Assembly (NCBI GenBank): GCA_943787985.1
Contig: CALSOO010000002.1
Coordinates: forward strand, 215,978 to 279,977
Origin: an uncultured Paracoccaceae bacterium
GTDB lineage: Bacteria > Pseudomonadota > Alphaproteobacteria > Rhodobacterales > Rhodobacteraceae
Direction: 5' to 3'
DNA: 64,000 bases
This document shows, piece by piece, positions 1 through 9,474 of the stretch; position 1 is the stretch's first letter, and every line of letters begins with the position of its first letter. The notes beneath the pieces were generated by a model. It saw only the letters and a program-made list of their open reading frames with translations. It was not told where the DNA came from and did not search any database. The translations under genes were made by a program, and so were the position numbers.

Positions 1-1
1 G

Positions 2-85
2 CGTGAGGTGATTTTGGTGGTGCGCGCTGATGAGGCAGGTCACCGCGACCGCAACCACGAAATGGCCGATACACTGGCAGCATAA
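2..85 (+). CDS. C-terminal end of a gene cut by the window edge
   Basis: An open frame runs from base 2 to a TAA at 83-85 and gives 27 residues ending HEMADTLAA. It would belong to a gene that starts before the window. The next gene starts 57 bases further on, on the same strand. The piece is too short to recognise and no function is assigned. Confidence 0.4.
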   Translation, partial: REVILVVRADEAGHRDRNHEMADTLAA

Positions 86-141
86 CGCCGATGGGGCCGC
101 CTGCTCTTGCGGTGGCGCGGCCCCAAGGCTCTGATGGGGGC

Positions 142-615
142 ATGACACATCATCGCACCCGCCGCTTCGTCCTCTGTACTGCCCCTGCCCTGCTTCTTGT
201 GGGGTGTGGGCAACCTGTGGCTCAGGATACGGCCGAACCGCCGCTCTTTCCCAACGAAACACCTGCTCTGCGCGCTCAAATCAATTTCTGGGCAGATCAC
301 TATGACATCCCCCGCTCTTTGGTGCACAGACTGGCGATCCGCGAAAGCACACACCGTCCCGAAGCGCGAAACGGCCCATATTGGGGGTTGCTGCAAATCT
401 TGCCGGAAACCGCGCAGACGATGGGGCATCGCGGGCCGGCGTCTGATTTGTTGAAGGCTGATGTGAACTTGAAATACGCAGGCAAGTACCTGCGCGGCGC
501 ATGGTTGCTGTCAGACGGAGATGAGGCAACAGCCATCGGGTGGTACGCGCGGGGCTACTATTATGAATCCAAGCGGCGCGGACTGTTGGTGGAAACTGGT
601 TGGCGCGCGGAATGA
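142..615 (+). CDS. lytic transglycosylase (SLT domain) lipoprotein
   Basis: 157 residues. The start at 142 is preferred over the ATG at 91 because it places a lipoprotein signal at the N-terminus: a basic stretch, a hydrophobic core and the lipobox LVGC, so the Cys would be lipidated and the protein anchored in an envelope membrane. The rest is a short SLT (goose-lysozyme-like) domain. The probable catalytic Glu is in IRESTHRPEARNGPYWGLLQI, followed by LPETAQTMG and the AIGWYARGYY segment typical of the family. Its role would be cleavage of the glycan strands of peptidoglycan. A shared hairpin terminator separates it from the convergent tig gene. Confidence 0.8.
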   Translation: MTHHRTRRFVLCTAPALLLVGCGQPVAQDTAEPPLFPNETPALRAQINFWADHYDIPRSLVHRLAIRESTHRPEARNGPYWGLLQILPETAQTMGHRGPASDLLKADVNLKYAGKYLRGAWLLSDGDEATAIGWYARGYYYESKRRGLLVETGWRAE

Positions 616-631
616 GCGCCTCGAGCCAAGC

Positions 632-663
632 AAAAAGGCCGCCCTGGATGGGACGGCCTTTTC
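632..663. terminator. bidirectional rho-independent terminator
   Basis: A hairpin with arms AAAAAGGCCG and CGGCCTTTT around a small loop, A-rich on one side and T-rich on the other. It lies between the convergent transglycosylase gene (ends 615) and tig (ends 683) and can serve both. Confidence 0.8.
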
Positions 664-682
664 AATGTTCAAGCGGTAGAGC

Positions 683-2014
683 TTACTCTTCTTCGAGCGC
701 TTCAACAGCTTTCTGAAGGTCCTCTTTGGACACTTCTTTTTCTGCAACAGTTGCCTGTTCAACAACGTGGTCTACCACTTTGTCTTCAAACAATGGTGCA
801 CGCAATTGCTGCTGCATCTGCTGATTTTGCTGAATGAATTCAAAGAACTGACGCTCTTGACCCGGATACTGGCGCGCTTGCGTCATGATCGCTTGGGTCA
901 TTTCGGCGTCTGTCACTGTGACTTCGGCTTTTTGTCCCAACTCGGCCAGCAACAGGCCCAAACGCACGCGGCGCTCTGCCAGTTTTTTGTGCTCGTCGGT
1001 GGTTTCGATCTCTGGGTGATCGTGGCCTTCGACTTCAGGGTTGTCCTCATGCCACAGCTGGTGGGCGATTTGACCCGCTTCGGCGTCCAGCAAGGATGGT
1101 GGCAAGTCAAAGCTGACCAGCGCGTCGAGTTGATCCAACAGACCGCGTTTCATCACAGCACGTGAGGCGCCAGTGTATTCGGCTTCCAAACGTTCCGCGA
1201 TTTGAACTTTCAAACCGGCGAGGTCTTCGGCGCCGAATTTCGTCGCCAGCTCGTCGTTTACTTCAGCAGCGACAGGTTCTTTGACATCTTTGATTTTGCA
1301 TTCAAACACGGCTTCTTTGCCTGCTAGGTGCTCTGCTTGGTAATCGTCAGGGAAAGACACGGTCACGTCTTTCTCTTCGTCTACTTTCACGCCCACCAGT
1401 TGCTCTTCAAAACCGGGGATGAAAGAGTTGGATCCCAAGACCAGTGGGTAGTCCTCGGCAGCGCCGCCTTCAAAGGCCTCGCCGTCGACTTTGCCCAGGA
1501 AATCAAATGTGATCTGATCGCCGTCTTTGGCTTTAGAGCCTTTTTTGCGGGCTTTGAAGTCTTGAGCGGTCTCGGCCAGATTGGCCAGTGCTTCTTCAAT
1601 GGACTCGTCATCGGCCTTCACGACCAATTTCTCGAGTTTGATACCGGACAGGTCAACTTCAGGAATTTCCGGCAGTTTTTCATAGGCCATGTCGACTGTT
1701 ACGTCGTCGCCCGGCTTCCAGTCTTCGTTGGTCATTTTAACGTCAGGCTGCATCGCAGGACGATCGCCGGAAGCTTCAAAGTGCTCTGCCATCGCGCCGT
1801 CGATGGATTCTTGCATGGCTTCGCCCATCAGGCGATCGCCGAATTGCTTTTTCAGCAGTGCCATGGGCACTTTGCCTTTGCGAAAGCCCTTCATTTCGAC
1901 TTCTGGCTGCGCTTCAACCAGCTTTTCGTTCACTTTGGTGTCCAGTTCAGCCGCGGTGACGGTGATGGCATAGCCGCGTTTCAGACCTTCGTTCAGCGTC
2001 TCGGTGACCTGCAT
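683..2014 (-). CDS. tig: trigger factor, ribosome-bound chaperone and prolyl isomerase
   Basis: 443 residues, the usual length. The N-terminal ribosome-binding domain contains the signature [17 protein letters not shown] (about residues 43-59). The FKBP-type isomerase domain follows (about 160-245, with [21 protein letters not shown]), then the helical C-terminal chaperone arms and an acidic tail. It binds ribosomal protein L23 at the exit tunnel and shields nascent chains. In most bacteria tig precedes clpP, but here the downstream neighbour is a convergent lipoprotein gene. Identification is certain at family level. Confidence 0.97.
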   Translation of the reverse strand: MQVTETLNEGLKRGYAITVTAAELDTKVNEKLVEAQPEVEMKGFRKGKVPMALLKKQFGDRLMGEAMQESIDGAMAEHFEASGDRPAMQPDVKMTNEDWKPGDDVTVDMAYEKLPEIPEVDLSGIKLEKLVVKADDESIEEALANLAETAQDFKARKKGSKAKDGDQITFDFLGKVDGEAFEGGAAEDYPLVLGSNSFIPGFEEQLVGVKVDEEKDVTVSFPDDYQAEHLAGKEAVFECKIKDVKEPVAAEVNDELATKFGAEDLAGLKVQIAERLEAEYTGASRAVMKRGLLDQLDALVSFDLPPSLLDAEAGQIAHQLWHEDNPEVEGHDHPEIETTDEHKKLAERRVRLGLLLAELGQKAEVTVTDAEMTQAIMTQARQYPGQERQFFEFIQQNQQMQQQLRAPLFEDKVVDHVVEQATVAEKEVSKEDLQKAVEALEEE

Positions 2015-2292
2015 GTGTGCTCCATAGAATTAAGGCACCCAAAGCGGGCGCGCGCATAAAATTTGGGCCGTTCTATTGGCCTGACTGCCCACGTGCAAGA
2101 GGCCAATTGCCCTGAAAGGCGGCTGGCCTGCTCAATGGGGCAAAAATCGACGATATTTTTGTAAAATCCTTGCGGTGCACCCCAAGAAGCTGTGGCTTTC
2201 TTAGGCTAGCCTCATCATCGTTTAACCAATTTCTCACATAGTGGCGCTGACGCGTGCAGAAGCGGACGCGCATTTCCTGTGAGGATTGTAAA

Positions 2293-3048
2293 ATGCGAAT
2301 AGAGTTGAAAGAGCATTGGACGACGAAGGCGGCCCCGTCCGATGCATTCGATGCAGCGCATACTGTAGCCGTGAACGCGTTTGGTTTTTATTGCGTTCCT
2401 GAAATCTACAAAACCCGTGAGGTCTGCCGTATTCTGACCGCAGGCGACGCGAACGAGCCGCGCACGGTGAGTATCATCCGACGTTTTTGCGGAACTGGTG
2501 ATGTTGTCAGTGGCGGCGCGTTCGTCGGGGATTTGCTGCCTGCCATTGCAGATGGTCTGGCCGATGGTGCGCGACTGCATAGTTTTGAGCCCAATCCGGT
2601 CAGCTTTGCAGCGGCACGGTACACCCTCGCCTTGAACGCCTTGCAAAACGTCGCCCTGCACAACGTGGCTGTGGGCAAGGAATCGGCAGTTTTTCCGCTA
2701 CAAATCAATCACAGCAACGGATCTGCGCTGGGTGGTATGTCAAAAATCGTTCCCACGCGCCTCAAAGGGCGGACAACGGACGTGCCTGTCATGCCTTTGG
2801 ATGATCTTGTCGATCCATCGCGCATGGTCTCTGTGCTGCAGTTGGACGTCGAAGGGTTCGAGTGGCCTGCTCTATTGGGAGCGCGCCGTATCATCGAACA
2901 GAACCGCCCCACCATCATTGTCGAGGCATTGGATGAGACCCCGAATGCGGTCACTGAGGCGGTTTTGTCCCAAGCGTTCCCTGACCTTGGATACCGCTGC
3001 GTCGGCCAGATGGAGCGCAACCGTTTCTTTCGCAGCCTTGCCCCCTAG
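2293..3048 (+). CDS. FkbM-family SAM-dependent methyltransferase
   Basis: 251 residues from the ATG at 2293, which has GAGG eight bases upstream. A GTG at 2254 in the same frame is an alternative. The Rossmann fold of the FkbM family is recognisable. It has a glycine-rich region near GDLLPAIADG, the SAM-binding acidic strand in LHSFEPNPVSF, then NALQNVALHNVAVG, and the typical late segment VLQLDVEGFEWPALLGA followed by RPTIIVEAL. Family members O-methylate sugars or polyketide-type acceptors; the substrate here cannot be told. The gene is convergent with the flavoprotein gene, with only two bases between the stop codons. Confidence 0.85.
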   Translation: MRIELKEHWTTKAAPSDAFDAAHTVAVNAFGFYCVPEIYKTREVCRILTAGDANEPRTVSIIRRFCGTGDVVSGGAFVGDLLPAIADGLADGARLHSFEPNPVSFAAARYTLALNALQNVALHNVAVGKESAVFPLQINHSNGSALGGMSKIVPTRLKGRTTDVPVMPLDDLVDPSRMVSVLQLDVEGFEWPALLGARRIIEQNRPTIIVEALDETPNAVTEAVLSQAFPDLGYRCVGQMERNRFFRSLAP

Positions 3049-3050
3049 TC

Positions 3051-4436
3051 CTACAAATTGGCCAACTTTTGCATGTTGGCAAACGCTGGCATGGACAGCG
3101 CCTTGACCTCGTTGAAAAGTGCAATGTTCTCCGGGTCCGTGCGGTCCACCTCGCGCGAGGGCCGCCCGAACCCATCCAATCGCGTGTTTTGTATCCAGTT
3201 CTTGAGCGCGGGCACCTGCCCCCATTTGAACTGGTTCATCGAAGTGATGGTTTGCGATTTTATCCAGCTTTGCACGTCGTCCGTCATTGGAACCGGTGCG
3301 CAGAGTGCATTTTTGGCCGCGTCATCCCCCCCTAGCGCCTCAATGCGCGCCAAAAGCGCTGCGCTGAACATAGGTTGGTACAGGCGGATCATTTGCAGCC
3401 CGATCCGCTCGGGCGTGAAAATCGGCCATGTGTTGCTGTGCCCCAAGGCGCGCGCGGTGCAATCAATGTAGAGCGTATCCTTGGGAGCCGTACACTCCCC
3501 GTTTTTGAGCACCATTCGCTCAGGTTCAAGCGCGCTGACATGCCCTTCGCGCACCACATCCTTGATCCCTTGCAGGAGCGCCAATTCCGCCGTGGACAGT
3601 GTCGGCCCATGCATGATTTGCGGCTGGACGTCAGGGTCAAGGCGCATCCACAACCCGGACGCCTCCATCCCCAAAGCAAACTCGGAAATATCCACCGCAT
3701 CACGAGCGGATGCCATTTGCAAAGCCGTGGCGCGCAAGATGTGTTTGTAAAACGCACCACTGGGCTGGGAATAAGACCGGTTCACGATCCAGGGATCGCG
3801 CGGACGCACCCAGCGGATCTGATCCCCGCTAGCGCCGTGTGACAACAACCAAACAGCCGTATCCATTGCTGTTTTTCCCGCGCCAAGAATGGTGAAATGT
3901 TGATGTTTTGCAGCGTGTTGTGGCAGAAAATTGGGCGCGATACACGCCACCCCGTCGGCCACAGTGAACTGACGCTTATGTGTCAGCGGGATGCCGTTTT
4001 CGCACATGCTGGCATCGACAATGCGCCCCGCCTCAACCTGAGTGTGCGTGCCATTCAACACATTGCGCAACGTGCCGTCCCCGAGGTGCTCTGTCATCGG
4101 CACAAAACTCACCCGCCCCGAAGCAAGCAGGCGATCTTGCATAACAGCATGAAAATAGCTGGCGACCTCAACTCCGCTTGCCAGCTCCTCAAAGCCCGCG
4201 TTCAGCCCGTCGGTGTCCAGACGTGCGCGTCCCAACGGAGTCGAGTCTACACCGTAATACGAGGAGGGCTGGTGCAGTCGCACAAACGGATAGGCATCGT
4301 TCCAGTGCCCCCCGGCTTTGTCGCGCCGATCCACCATTGTGATATGTGCGTCTGTGACGTCCAACAGGCTGTCCACAAACGACAGAGCCGTCGCCCCCGC
4401 CCCTACGACAAGATAGTCAGTTTTCTGTGTGCTCAT
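3051..4436 (-). CDS. FAD/NAD(P)-dependent flavoprotein, monooxygenase-like
   Basis: 461 residues. The N-terminal FAD-binding motif is VVGAGATALSFVDSLL, followed by the acidic strand end and GGHWNDAYPFVRLHQPSSYYGV. That second segment resembles the FAD contact of flavin-containing and N-hydroxylating monooxygenases. A second dinucleotide-binding motif, ILGAGKTAMDTAVWLL, near residue 180 probably binds NAD(P)H. The protein is soluble with no signal peptide. The substrate is unknown. It lies 95 bases downstream of the polyol operon on the same strand and could be co-transcribed, but nothing links its chemistry to polyols. Confidence 0.75.
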   Translation of the reverse strand: MSTQKTDYLVVGAGATALSFVDSLLDVTDAHITMVDRRDKAGGHWNDAYPFVRLHQPSSYYGVDSTPLGRARLDTDGLNAGFEELASGVEVASYFHAVMQDRLLASGRVSFVPMTEHLGDGTLRNVLNGTHTQVEAGRIVDASMCENGIPLTHKRQFTVADGVACIAPNFLPQHAAKHQHFTILGAGKTAMDTAVWLLSHGASGDQIRWVRPRDPWIVNRSYSQPSGAFYKHILRATALQMASARDAVDISEFALGMEASGLWMRLDPDVQPQIMHGPTLSTAELALLQGIKDVVREGHVSALEPERMVLKNGECTAPKDTLYIDCTARALGHSNTWPIFTPERIGLQMIRLYQPMFSAALLARIEALGGDDAAKNALCAPVPMTDDVQSWIKSQTITSMNQFKWGQVPALKNWIQNTRLDGFGRPSREVDRTDPENIALFNEVKALSMPAFANMQKLANL

Positions 4437-4531
4437 GGACGTTCTCCTCCACTACACCAAGGGTAGCCGAGGGGCGCACAAAGGCAATCACTGCATTGCC
4501 CTCAGGACGCGACGTCGCAGACATGCGCGGT

Positions 4532-5566
4532 CTAGATGCGCAATCCTGTTTCTTTGTCGAAATAATGTGCCAACTCGGGTTTGATGCCGAAACCGATGGT
4601 GTCACCCTTTTCAGCCAAAGGCGGTTTTTCAGTTTTGGCGATAAACTCGACACCCGTTGGCGAGATCAAATGCACCAAAGCGTATTCGCCAAGGTTCTCG
4701 ACCAGATCAAGCTTACCCTCCACAGCCGCGCTGGCTGTATCGGTCACAATCAGGTGCTCAGGGCGCAAGCCCACTTGTTCTGCATCCGTCAATTCACGGC
4801 CCAAAACATTGGCCGCGTTCGGTGACAGATCACCACTGGAGAAGAAATTCATCTTGGGACTGCCGATAAACTGGGCGACAAAAGCGTTTGCAGGGCGTTC
4901 ATACAGCTCGATCGGAGAACCGACCTGCTCGATACGGCCAGCGCGCAAAACAACGATTTTATCCGCCAATGTCATGGCTTCGACCTGATCGTGGGTCACA
5001 TAGATCATCGTCGTTTTGAGGCGCTCGTGCAGACGGGCGATCTCAAGACGGGTTTGCACACGCAAGGCAGCATCAAGGTTGGACAGCGGCTCATCAAAGA
5101 GGAACACTTTGGGGTCACGCACAATGGCACGGCCAATCGCCACCCGTTGACGTTGCCCACCGGACAAATTGCGCGGGCTGCGATCCAGATAATCGGTGAT
5201 CTGCAGAATTTCAGCGGCCGCGCGCACGCGTTTGTCGATTTCTGCAGGGTCTGTTTTCGCCTGCTTCAGGCCGAATGCCATGTTCTTGTAAACAGTCATA
5301 TGAGGATAAAGCGCGTAGGACTGGAACACCATCGCCACACCCCGTTTGGAGGCCGCCACAGCATTTACTTCCTGATCCCCAATCGCAACCGTGCCCCCGG
5401 AAATCTCTTCAAGGCCTGCAATCATACGCAGCAAAGTGGATTTACCACAGCCTGACGGACCGACAAAGACTACAAACTCGCCATCCTCGATATCAAGGTC
5501 GACGCCATGCATGACTTGCGTTTCACCATATTTTTTAACTACGCCGCGCAGTGTTAGACCGGACAT
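4532..5566 (-). CDS. smoK: polyol ABC transporter ATP-binding subunit (SmoK/UgpC type)
   Basis: 344 residues, the standard length of MalK/UgpC ATPases. It shows Walker [11 protein letters not shown]-loop [12 protein letters not shown], signature [15 protein letters not shown], Walker [14 protein letters not shown] and the switch His in [15 protein letters not shown]-terminal TOBE/MalK-type domain follows with GLRPEHL. It energises the two permeases at 8.6-10.4 kb. Its start overlaps the end of the mtlK-type gene by 13 bases, so translational coupling is likely. The gene is last in the operon, far from the permease genes, an arrangement seen in several polyol loci. The assignment to polyols comes from the adjacent dehydrogenases. 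Confidence 0.88.
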   Translation of the reverse strand: MSGLTLRGVVKKYGETQVMHGVDLDIEDGEFVVFVGPSGCGKSTLLRMIAGLEEISGGTVAIGDQEVNAVAASKRGVAMVFQSYALYPHMTVYKNMAFGLKQAKTDPAEIDKRVRAAAEILQITDYLDRSPRNLSGGQRQRVAIGRAIVRDPKVFLFDEPLSNLDAALRVQTRLEIARLHERLKTTMIYVTHDQVEAMTLADKIVVLRAGRIEQVGSPIELYERPANAFVAQFIGSPKMNFFSSGDLSPNAANVLGRELTDAEQVGLRPEHLIVTDTASAAVEGKLDLVENLGEYALVHLISPTGVEFIAKTEKPPLAEKGDTIGFGIKPELAHYFDKETGLRI

Positions 5567-6975
5567 GTTCGCTCCAATTCTTCAATCTCACGTCGCAAGG
5601 TTTCGACGAATTCAGGATAGGTTTCAGGCACATCGCCCCAAAGCTGACGGTTGGTCAAAAACGCCTCGGAGCCAAGCAACTCTTTGAGGTCGTTCCAGCT
5701 TGGTTCAACATATTCAAACGGGATTTTTCCAGCATCGACGTGGCGGGCAAAAACATACCAGCTGGCGATACTGCGGATAGAGAACACTGGCACGATGCCT
5801 TGTTCAAAGCACCCCACAAGCGTTGGGCGGATAAAGATCGGAAATTTTGCCACACCGTCCGCGCAAATTCGCGCCACGGTGTCGCCGATCGCGCGATTGC
5901 CAAAGCGGCGCTCGATATCCGCCAAATAGCTTTCTTTGCTAAAGGGCAGATCGATGGTGATCGCAGGCAATACTTCTTTGGTCTCGAAGTTCTGGAAATG
6001 CGCGGCAAGGTGCGGCACCCGCATCGCCGCATCAAAGGTTTCGACCCCCTCAAGGGCTGCCAGATAGCACAAGGCCGTGTGTCCGCCGTTCAGGACCCGG
6101 ATTTTGGTTTCCTCATAGGGATCAACATCCGCAGTCACCGTTACCCCCGATTGCGACAGATCGGGCATTTCCGCAGCAGAGCTGTCTTGCAGCACCCATT
6201 GGATGAAGTCTTCGGCCATGACGGGGGATGTAACGTCTTTGCCAAATAGAACGGACAGTTCCGGGCCTAGCTCTGCAGGGCTGCGCGGCGTAATCCGGTC
6301 GACCATAGAACACGGGAAAGCCACGTTGGCCTCGACCCAAACGGCAAGGGCATGATCCGAGCAGGCCACCAGATAGGCCAGAAGATTGCGGCGCAACATC
6401 TTGCCGTTTTGGCGGATGTTGTCGCAGCACGCGATGGTCAAGGGCGCGCCAGTGCTGGCCACCCGCGCCGCCAATGCCCCGCGCAAGTAACTGTAAACAC
6501 TCTGGCGTCCCTCCCCTGCGACCTCTGCCTTGATCGTAGGGTCGGACAGATTGAGGTTGCCGTTGGGGTCTGTGTAGTACCCGCTTTCTGTGACGGTGAT
6601 CGTCACAAGGTGGACCGAAGCCTTGGACAACAGAGCCTCTGAACCGGAGGCATCAACACTCCAGTCCATGAAATGCATATGCGCGCGCACGCGGCGCAAC
6701 GCGACTTCACCTTCGGCAGAAAATGACTTGAGAAAATAACCGTCGTGCCGCGCGATGTCTTCCTCTGCCGTCTCGAAATGCGCGCTTTCGGAGGGACGTA
6801 AATTGACGGCAGCAATCCCCCAACGCAGATCACCGGACACGTCCATGTAATCATCAATATAGACCGCCTGATGGGCACGGTGGAATGCACCAAAGCCCAA
6901 GTGAACCACCCCCACCTCGCAAGCAGATCGATCAAAGCGTGTCGCTGACACGGAGGTGTGCGTCGCACTGTTCAT
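5554..6975 (-). CDS. mtlK: mannitol/polyol dehydrogenase, long-chain MtlK type
   Basis: 473 residues, in the range of the polyol-specific long-chain dehydrogenases. The N-terminal NAD-binding segment is [19 protein letters not shown]. The catalytic Lys-Asn-His set of this family is visible in [20 protein letters not shown]. The reaction is NAD-dependent oxidation of a polyol such as D-mannitol to fructose; fructuronate reductases share the fold, so the exact substrate is open. It overlaps the AraC gene upstream by four bases (ATGA) and smoK downstream by 13. This is the second of two dehydrogenases in the operon, next to an SDR. Confidence 0.88.
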   Translation of the reverse strand: MNSATHTSVSATRFDRSACEVGVVHLGFGAFHRAHQAVYIDDYMDVSGDLRWGIAAVNLRPSESAHFETAEEDIARHDGYFLKSFSAEGEVALRRVRAHMHFMDWSVDASGSEALLSKASVHLVTITVTESGYYTDPNGNLNLSDPTIKAEVAGEGRQSVYSYLRGALAARVASTGAPLTIACCDNIRQNGKMLRRNLLAYLVACSDHALAVWVEANVAFPCSMVDRITPRSPAELGPELSVLFGKDVTSPVMAEDFIQWVLQDSSAAEMPDLSQSGVTVTADVDPYEETKIRVLNGGHTALCYLAALEGVETFDAAMRVPHLAAHFQNFETKEVLPAITIDLPFSKESYLADIERRFGNRAIGDTVARICADGVAKFPIFIRPTLVGCFEQGIVPVFSIRSIASWYVFARHVDAGKIPFEYVEPSWNDLKELLGSEAFLTNRQLWGDVPETYPEFVETLRREIEELERTCPV

Positions 6976-7865
6976 GAGGTGCTCTCCATTTGAGGTGCAA
7001 GATCCTTGCGCGCGATGTCGCGATACTCGGAAGGGGTCATGCCCTTCACCTTCAAGAAATGCCTGTTGAAGTTGGCAAGGTTTTTGAACCCCGCCGCTTG
7101 TGAAATGGCGATAATCTGGTCGTCGGACGCATAAAGCATTCCGCAGGCTTCCGCGATGCGAATGCGGTTCAGGAAATCGACAAACCCATGCCCTGTGACC
7201 GCCTGAAAGTTGCGGCTGAATGTAATCTCGGTCATCGCGGCCATTTCGGCAGCATCGCCCACCGAAATCGCATCACTGAAATTGGCCACGATATGGTCCA
7301 CGACCTCGGCGATACGCGCTTGTTTGCTCCCGCCTTCGGGCTGGATCAACTTTGCAGCAGACAGGGTCTTTTTCTCCGCATGCTCGTTGAGCCGCACCAG
7401 AAATCGCACAAATGCAAGGATACGTTCCACACCTTTGTTGTCGCGAATGGATTCCATATGTCCGCGTGCGAATGTCGGGTTGAACCCCTCAAAATGGATG
7501 CCCGATTGTGCCAGTTGCAGCATCTGGAGAACCTGAGAAAACTCGGGAAACCCCTGAGCCAGTTTTTCGATGCTCTCGTGACTGAACTGAACCAGCATAT
7601 CGCGGGTTTGGACAGACTCGGACCAGACCTTGTCGGTGATCCAGTTGTGCGGCAGGTTCGGGCCCGTCATGAACAAATCGCCCGCTTTGAAATCACCGAT
7701 GTGATCGCCAACAAATGCTTTGCCCCGTGTCGCTGTGATCAAGTGAAGTTCGTATTCTTCGTGCGCATGCCAGCGGCACAACTCGTTGGGCCAGCCATGT
7801 TCAAGGTAGCGAATGGACCGTGTGGACCGGTCGACCATTTCAATTTCAGGTGCAATTATTGACAT
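6972..7865 (-). CDS. AraC-family regulator of the polyol operon (MtlR-like)
   Basis: 297 residues. The N-terminal half is a cupin-like sugar sensor (WHAHEEYELHLITATRGKAFVGDH and GDLFMTGPNLPHNWI). The C-terminal ~100 residues form the two helix-turn-helix motifs of AraC proteins, with VGDAAEMAAMTEITFSRNFQ and the conserved IAISQAAGFKNLANFNRHF followed by KGMTPSEYR. It sits inside the operon between the SDR and mtlK genes, so it probably activates its own operon in response to a polyol, like MtlR of Pseudomonas. The likely target is the region upstream of 11885. Confidence 0.85.
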   Translation of the reverse strand: MSIIAPEIEMVDRSTRSIRYLEHGWPNELCRWHAHEEYELHLITATRGKAFVGDHIGDFKAGDLFMTGPNLPHNWITDKVWSESVQTRDMLVQFSHESIEKLAQGFPEFSQVLQMLQLAQSGIHFEGFNPTFARGHMESIRDNKGVERILAFVRFLVRLNEHAEKKTLSAAKLIQPEGGSKQARIAEVVDHIVANFSDAISVGDAAEMAAMTEITFSRNFQAVTGHGFVDFLNRIRIAEACGMLYASDDQIIAISQAAGFKNLANFNRHFLKVKGMTPSEYRDIARKDLAPQMESTS

Positions 7866-7922
7866 CGGCTATCTCAACACATTCCCATCATCAACGCAGA
7901 TGGTTTGCGCTGTGATGTAGGC

Positions 7923-8627
7923 TCATTGATCGCTGGCCAAAAACACAGCAACACGGGCCACATCCGCTGGGTCACCCATGTGGCCAAGTGGAACGGCGTC
8001 CCCGACTTCGCGTTTCTTTTGCCCCGGCTGTTTGTTTTCGAACGTTGCAAAGAGCGCATCCACCTCTTTCCACATTGCTGTGTCGATGACGCCGGGGCTG
8101 ATCGCATTGACGCGGATTTTATGCGGAGCCAGCGCCAGAGCCGCCGACTGCGTGTAGCTGATCGCCGCCGCTTTGGTTGCGCAATAGTGGGCCACCAATG
8201 CTTCACCGCGATGCCCTGCCTGAGATGCAAGGTTGATGATCGACCCCTGCTGTCCGTTGGCAACCATAGATTTCGCCACGCCCTGCATGACGGCATAGAA
8301 CGCACGAACATTCACGCCAAACAACCGGTCATATTGCGTAAGGTCCGCATCCAGAATGCTGCCCATGTCAAAGACGGCGGCATTGTTCAGCAAGATATCA
8401 GGCTTGATTTCATTGATCCAGGTTGTGCAATCCGCCAACCCTTCGTCATCCAGCAAATTGAAGGGGCGATATGTTGCGACCCCGTCATACTGCTGTGCAA
8501 TATCTGTCCCATACACGGTCGCACCGAGTGCCGCAAAGTGCTCGATAGCACTTGCGCCGATGCCCCCGGATGCGCCCGTCACAAGGGCGACTTTTCCGGA
8601 CAGGTCAGTGGGAGCCGCGTTCAACAT
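7923..8627 (-). CDS. short-chain polyol dehydrogenase (SmoS-like), ended by an in-frame TGA
   Basis: 234 residues from the ATG at 8627, whose TAATG junction overlaps the stop of the permease gene. The SDR hallmarks are VTGASGGIGASA (NAD binding), NNAAVFD, Ser in LASQAGH, and the Tyr-x-x-x-Lys pair in HYCATKAAA. The frame stops at a TGA (7923-7925) right after FLASDQ. The same frame then continues for 17 more codons (AYITAQTICVDDGNVLR) to a TAG at 7869-7871. That tail is the normal SDR C-terminus (YITAQT, VDDGN). The gene is therefore cut by one nonsense codon, unless read through or a sequence error. By context it would oxidise sorbitol or a similar polyol. Confidence 0.85.
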   Translation of the reverse strand: MLNAAPTDLSGKVALVTGASGGIGASAIEHFAALGATVYGTDIAQQYDGVATYRPFNLLDDEGLADCTTWINEIKPDILLNNAAVFDMGSILDADLTQYDRLFGVNVRAFYAVMQGVAKSMVANGQQGSIINLASQAGHRGEALVAHYCATKAAAISYTQSAALALAPHKIRVNAISPGVIDTAMWKEVDALFATFENKQPGQKKREVGDAVPLGHMGDPADVARVAVFLASDQ

Positions 8628-9463
8628 TATTTGACGGCCCCAAAGGTCAGGCCCTGAACGAGTTGCTTTTGGCAGAACCACCCCAAGACCACGATGGGTG
8701 CAATGGCGGCTGTGGATACGGCAGACAGACGGCCAAAGAACAGCCCTTCGGGGGCGCGGTTGCCCTCGATCAGCTTGGACAGGGTGGCCGCGTCAATCGT
8801 GGTCAGACGCACGGTCCAATAGGCTTCATTCCAGCAGAAGATAAAGGTCAGCAGCGCAGTTGAGGCGATGCCCCCCCATGCCAGCGGGATCAGGATATCC
8901 TTGATTTCGCCCCATGTGCTCACACCATCCATTTTGCCCGCTTCGATGATCTCTTTCGGGATCTCTTTGAAGTAGGTGAACAACATCCAGATCACGATAG
9001 GCAGATTGATCAGGCACAGCACCAGGATCACCAGAAAATGGGTGTCAAAAATGCCCAAAGCGTTCTTGGTCAGGAAGGTCATCGGATACAGAACCGCCGC
9101 CGCTGGCAACATCTTGGTCGAGAGCATCCACATCAGGATATCTTTGGTGTGCCGGCTGGGATCAAAGGCCATCGCGTAGGCCGCAGGGACCCCGACGACA
9201 AGCGCAAACACCGTCGCAAATGTCGACGTGATCACCGAGTTGGTCGCAAAGCGCCAGTAGTCGTAATTTTCCGTCATGTTCGTGTAATTTTCGAGCGTCG
9301 GGGTAAAGAAGAACAGGAATTCCGGCTTTACCGCATCCGCGTCGGTCTTGAAGCTGGTGAACACCAACCAAAAGATCGGAAAGAAAAAGATGATCGCAAT
9401 GATCCACGCCAATGCGGGCCAAAGGACATTACCGAGTTTTGAGTTTTGTGCGACAGTTGCCAT
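8627..9463 (-). CDS. polyol ABC transporter inner-membrane permease (SmoG type)
   Basis: 278 residues with six predicted membrane helices. The first is WPALAWIIAIIFFFPIFWLVF. The conserved EAA loop that docks on the ATPase reads EIIEAGKMDGVSTWGEIKDILIPL. This is the MalG-type permease, paired with the MalF-type subunit just upstream (11-base gap). It would form the translocation channel for a polyol with smoK and the binding protein. Its stop codon overlaps the start of the SDR gene. Confidence 0.9.
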   Translation of the reverse strand: MATVAQNSKLGNVLWPALAWIIAIIFFFPIFWLVFTSFKTDADAVKPEFLFFFTPTLENYTNMTENYDYWRFATNSVITSTFATVFALVVGVPAAYAMAFDPSRHTKDILMWMLSTKMLPAAAVLYPMTFLTKNALGIFDTHFLVILVLCLINLPIVIWMLFTYFKEIPKEIIEAGKMDGVSTWGEIKDILIPLAWGGIASTALLTFIFCWNEAYWTVRLTTIDAATLSKLIEGNRAPEGLFFGRLSAVSTAAIAPIVVLGWFCQKQLVQGLTFGAVK

Positions 9464-9474
9464 TGTTTTGTCCC

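Noticed and set aside
1328..2059. 243-residue plus-strand frame over trigger factor
   Set aside because: Antisense shadow of tig, caused by its codon pattern.
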